DNA of 35,957 bases from NCBI GenBank assembly GCA_026393175.1, contig JAPLAT010000320.1:1-35957 (forward strand). The letters are read 5' to 3'. The notes below the pieces were generated by a model, which did not search any database, had not been told where the DNA came from, and was given only the letters and a program-made list of their open reading frames with translations. This document shows positions 33,897-35,957 of this stretch, in pieces. Origin of the DNA: Pseudonocardiales bacterium (lineage in GTDB: Bacteria; Actinomycetota; Actinomycetes; Mycobacteriales; Pseudonocardiaceae). The translations under genes were made by a program, and so were the position numbers. How positions within the stretch are numbered: the stretch's first letter is position 1; the number at the start of each line of letters is the position of its first letter.

Positions 33897-35659
33897 CGGG
33901 CGGGCGCCCGGTGCGGATCGCCAACTGCTCGGGCTTCTACGGCGACCGGCTCGCCGCGGCCCGGGAGATGGTCGACGGCGGCCCGATCGACGTCCTGACC
34001 GGGGACTACCTCGCCGAGCTGACGATGCTCATCCTGGCCAAGGGGCAGGCCAAGGACCCCGCGGGCGGGTACGCGCGCACGTTCCTCACCCAGGTCGAGG
34101 ACGTGCTCGGCACCTGCCTGGAACGCGGGACCCGGATCGTTGCCAACGCGGGCGGGCTCAACCCGGCCGGCCTGGCGGCCGCGGTCCGCGAGGTCGCCGC
34201 CCGGCTCGGGCTCGACGCCGCCGTCGCGCACGTGGAGGGCGACGACCTGCGCGGGCGCCTCGACGCGATCGTCCCCGCGCCGGGGGGCACCCCCGTCTCG
34301 GCCAACGCCTACCTCGGGGGCTGGGGCATCGCCGCGGCGCTGGGGGCCGGCGCGGACGTCGTCGTCACCGGGCGGGTGACCGACGCGTCGCTGGTCGTCG
34401 GGCCGGCGGCGTGGTGGCACGGCTGGGGGCCCACCGACTGGGACGCGCTCGCCGGCGCCGTCGCGGCGGGGCACGTGATCGAGTGCGGGCCGCAGGCCAC
34501 CGGCGGCAACTACCCCTTCCTCGACGAGATCACCGACCGCCGCGCCCCGGGGTTCCCCATCGCGGAGGTCGCCGCCGACGGGTCGTCGGTGATCACCAAG
34601 CACCCCGGGACCGGCGGGCTGGTGTCGGTCGGCACCGTCACCGCGCAGCTGCTCTACGAGATCGCCGAGCCCGCCTACCTCGGCCCGGACGTCACCGCGC
34701 ACTTCGACACGATCGCCCTCGCCGCCGCAGGCGAGCACCGCGTCGCGCTCACCGGGACCCGGGGGAGCCCCCCGCCGGAGACGCTCAAGGTGGCCCTCAA
34801 CGACGTCGGCGGCTTCCGCAACACGATGACGATGGTGCTCACCGGGCTCGACGTCGAGGCGAAGGCCGCGCACGCCGAGGCGCTGCTGTTCGACTCCCTC
34901 GGCGGCCGGGACCGCTTCGCCGAGGTCGACGTCCGGCTGCTGCGGTTCGACGTCCCCGACGCGCCGTCGAACGAGCGGGCGACCGCCCACCTGCGGGTCA
35001 CGGTGAAGGACCCGGACCCGCGCAGGGTCGGCCGGGAGTTCTCCGCCGCGATGGTGGAGCTCGCCCTGGGCGGTTACGCGGGCTTCCACACCACCACGCC
35101 CCCGACGGCGGAGTCGGCGTACGGCGTCTACCGCCCGGCGGCCGTCCCGCGGTCCGCCGTCACGCACACGGTCGTGCTCCCCGACGGCACCCGCCGCACC
35201 GTCCCCGACCCGCCCTCCGGGCCCGTGCGCGCGGAGGAGGGTTCTCGCACGTCGGCGCACCCACGAGCGCCGGACGCGCCCCCGGGGCCCGCGGCGCGCC
35301 TGGTGCGACGGCCGCTCGGCGAGATCTGCGGCGCGCGCTCGGGCGACAAGGGCGGCGACGCCAACATCGGCCTGTGGACCCACGACGACACGGCGTGGGC
35401 GTGGATGTGGGAGCACCTCACCGAGGACCGGCTGCGCGACCTGCTCGGCCCCGAGGCCGCCGACCTGCGGATCGAGCGGTTCGCCCTGCCGACCCTGCGG
35501 GCGATGAACGTCGTGGTGCACGGCCTGCTCGGCGACGGGGTGGCGTCGTCGACCCGGCCGGACCCGCAGGCCAAGGGCCTGGGGGAGTACCTGCGCAGCC
35601 GCCTGGTCGACGTGCCGCGGGAGGTGCTGCGCGCTCGTGCGCGCGCAGGGATGTTCTAG
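33893..35659 (+). CDS. AtuA family (acyclic terpene utilization, DUF1446) protein with C-terminal AtuA-like ferredoxin-fold domain
   Basis: VRIANCSGFYGDRLAAAREMVDGGPIDVLTGDYLAELTMLILAKGQAKDPAGGYARTFL...; C-terminal GEICGARSGDKGGDANIGLW; GTGA overlap with the alpha subunit. Confidence 0.92.
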   Translation: MTGGRPVRIANCSGFYGDRLAAAREMVDGGPIDVLTGDYLAELTMLILAKGQAKDPAGGYARTFLTQVEDVLGTCLERGTRIVANAGGLNPAGLAAAVREVAARLGLDAAVAHVEGDDLRGRLDAIVPAPGGTPVSANAYLGGWGIAAALGAGADVVVTGRVTDASLVVGPAAWWHGWGPTDWDALAGAVAAGHVIECGPQATGGNYPFLDEITDRRAPGFPIAEVAADGSSVITKHPGTGGLVSVGTVTAQLLYEIAEPAYLGPDVTAHFDTIALAAAGEHRVALTGTRGSPPPETLKVALNDVGGFRNTMTMVLTGLDVEAKAAHAEALLFDSLGGRDRFAEVDVRLLRFDVPDAPSNERATAHLRVTVKDPDPRRVGREFSAAMVELALGGYAGFHTTTPPTAESAYGVYRPAAVPRSAVTHTVVLPDGTRRTVPDPPSGPVRAEEGSRTSAHPRAPDAPPGPAARLVRRPLGEICGARSGDKGGDANIGLWTHDDTAWAWMWEHLTEDRLRDLLGPEAADLRIERFALPTLRAMNVVVHGLLGDGVASSTRPDPQAKGLGEYLRSRLVDVPREVLRARARAGMF

Positions 35660-35957
35660 GCCTCCTGCGCGCGCACGGGCGCCGCGGGCGCGTCGAGGTA
35701 GGCCGCGAGCAGGCCGGCGGCGGTGAGGGCGAGGCGGCCCTGGTGGGCGAGGCGCCGCCGCCAGCCCTCCAGCGAGGCGGCCAGCGGCTCGGCGCCGCCG
35801 GCCCGCCGGACCTGGTCGACGACGGTGGCGATGTGCGCCAGGGGGTAGCCGCCGCGGCGCAGCAGGTGGGCCAGGCGCGCGTCGCGGACGTCGGCGGCGC
35901 CGTACTGCCGCTGGCCGGTGCGCGGGTCGCGGGGCGGGTGGAGCACGCCGGCGCGCT
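35656..35957 (-). CDS. MerR-type transcriptional regulator (N-terminus truncated by window edge)
   Basis: GVLHPPRDPRTGQRQYGAADVRDARLAHLLRRGGYPLAHIATVVDQV: MerR HTH second half. Confidence 0.75.
   Translation of the reverse strand, partial: RAGVLHPPRDPRTGQRQYGAADVRDARLAHLLRRGGYPLAHIATVVDQVRRAGGAEPLAASLEGWRRRLAHQGRLALTAAGLLAAYLDAPAAPVRAQEA

Noticed and set aside
1-35957. Prophage, IS element, integrase, tRNA or rRNA genes
   Set aside because: No transposase, integrase or phage structural proteins and no recognisable tRNA/rRNA sequence were seen by eye; a tRNAscan/Infernal run would be needed for certainty.

Overview
This is a high-GC actinobacterial chromosomal segment; a Pseudonocardia-like origin is inference only. 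It is densely coding, with about 38 credible genes. The order is: ppgK; a small conserved ORF; threonine synthase; DoxX; a HipA-like kinase plus DUF3037 pair; SRPBCC; an APH-type phosphotransferase; a PPOX/F420 protein and a cytochrome P450; a metallophosphoesterase; Zn-independent ribosomal protein L31 (rpmE2) divergent from a Cys-motif protein; a secreted lipase; a GntR regulator; a mycothiol-dependent maleylpyruvate isomerase-like protein; IclR with gentisate dioxygenase and an FAD monooxygenase; MarR with a crotonase / acetoacetyl-CoA-synthetase-like / 3-hydroxyacyl-CoA dehydrogenase / amidohydrolase operon; a membrane/PspC cluster; a two-component system with lipoprotein and PASTA proteins; glgX; dps; an acyl-CoA carboxylase beta/alpha plus AtuA operon; and a truncated MerR. 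The most unusual signal is non-coding. The convergent gap at 4913-5322 is filled by an exactly 22-bp-periodic mirrored array: 7 units in one orientation, then 11 inverted units, with the 9-mer CGAGTCGGG/CCCGACTCG invariant in all 18. A second convergent gap (16044-16128) holds a miniature 2+2 mirrored array with a different core (GTCCTCGCA) and a 20-bp period. Together they suggest a class of head-to-head, roughly two-helical-turn repeat elements placed between convergent genes. The main metabolic hypothesis is a retro-Claisen (CouMNO/PhdBCE-like) side-chain-shortening operon next to a 3-hydroxybenzoate/gentisate module.
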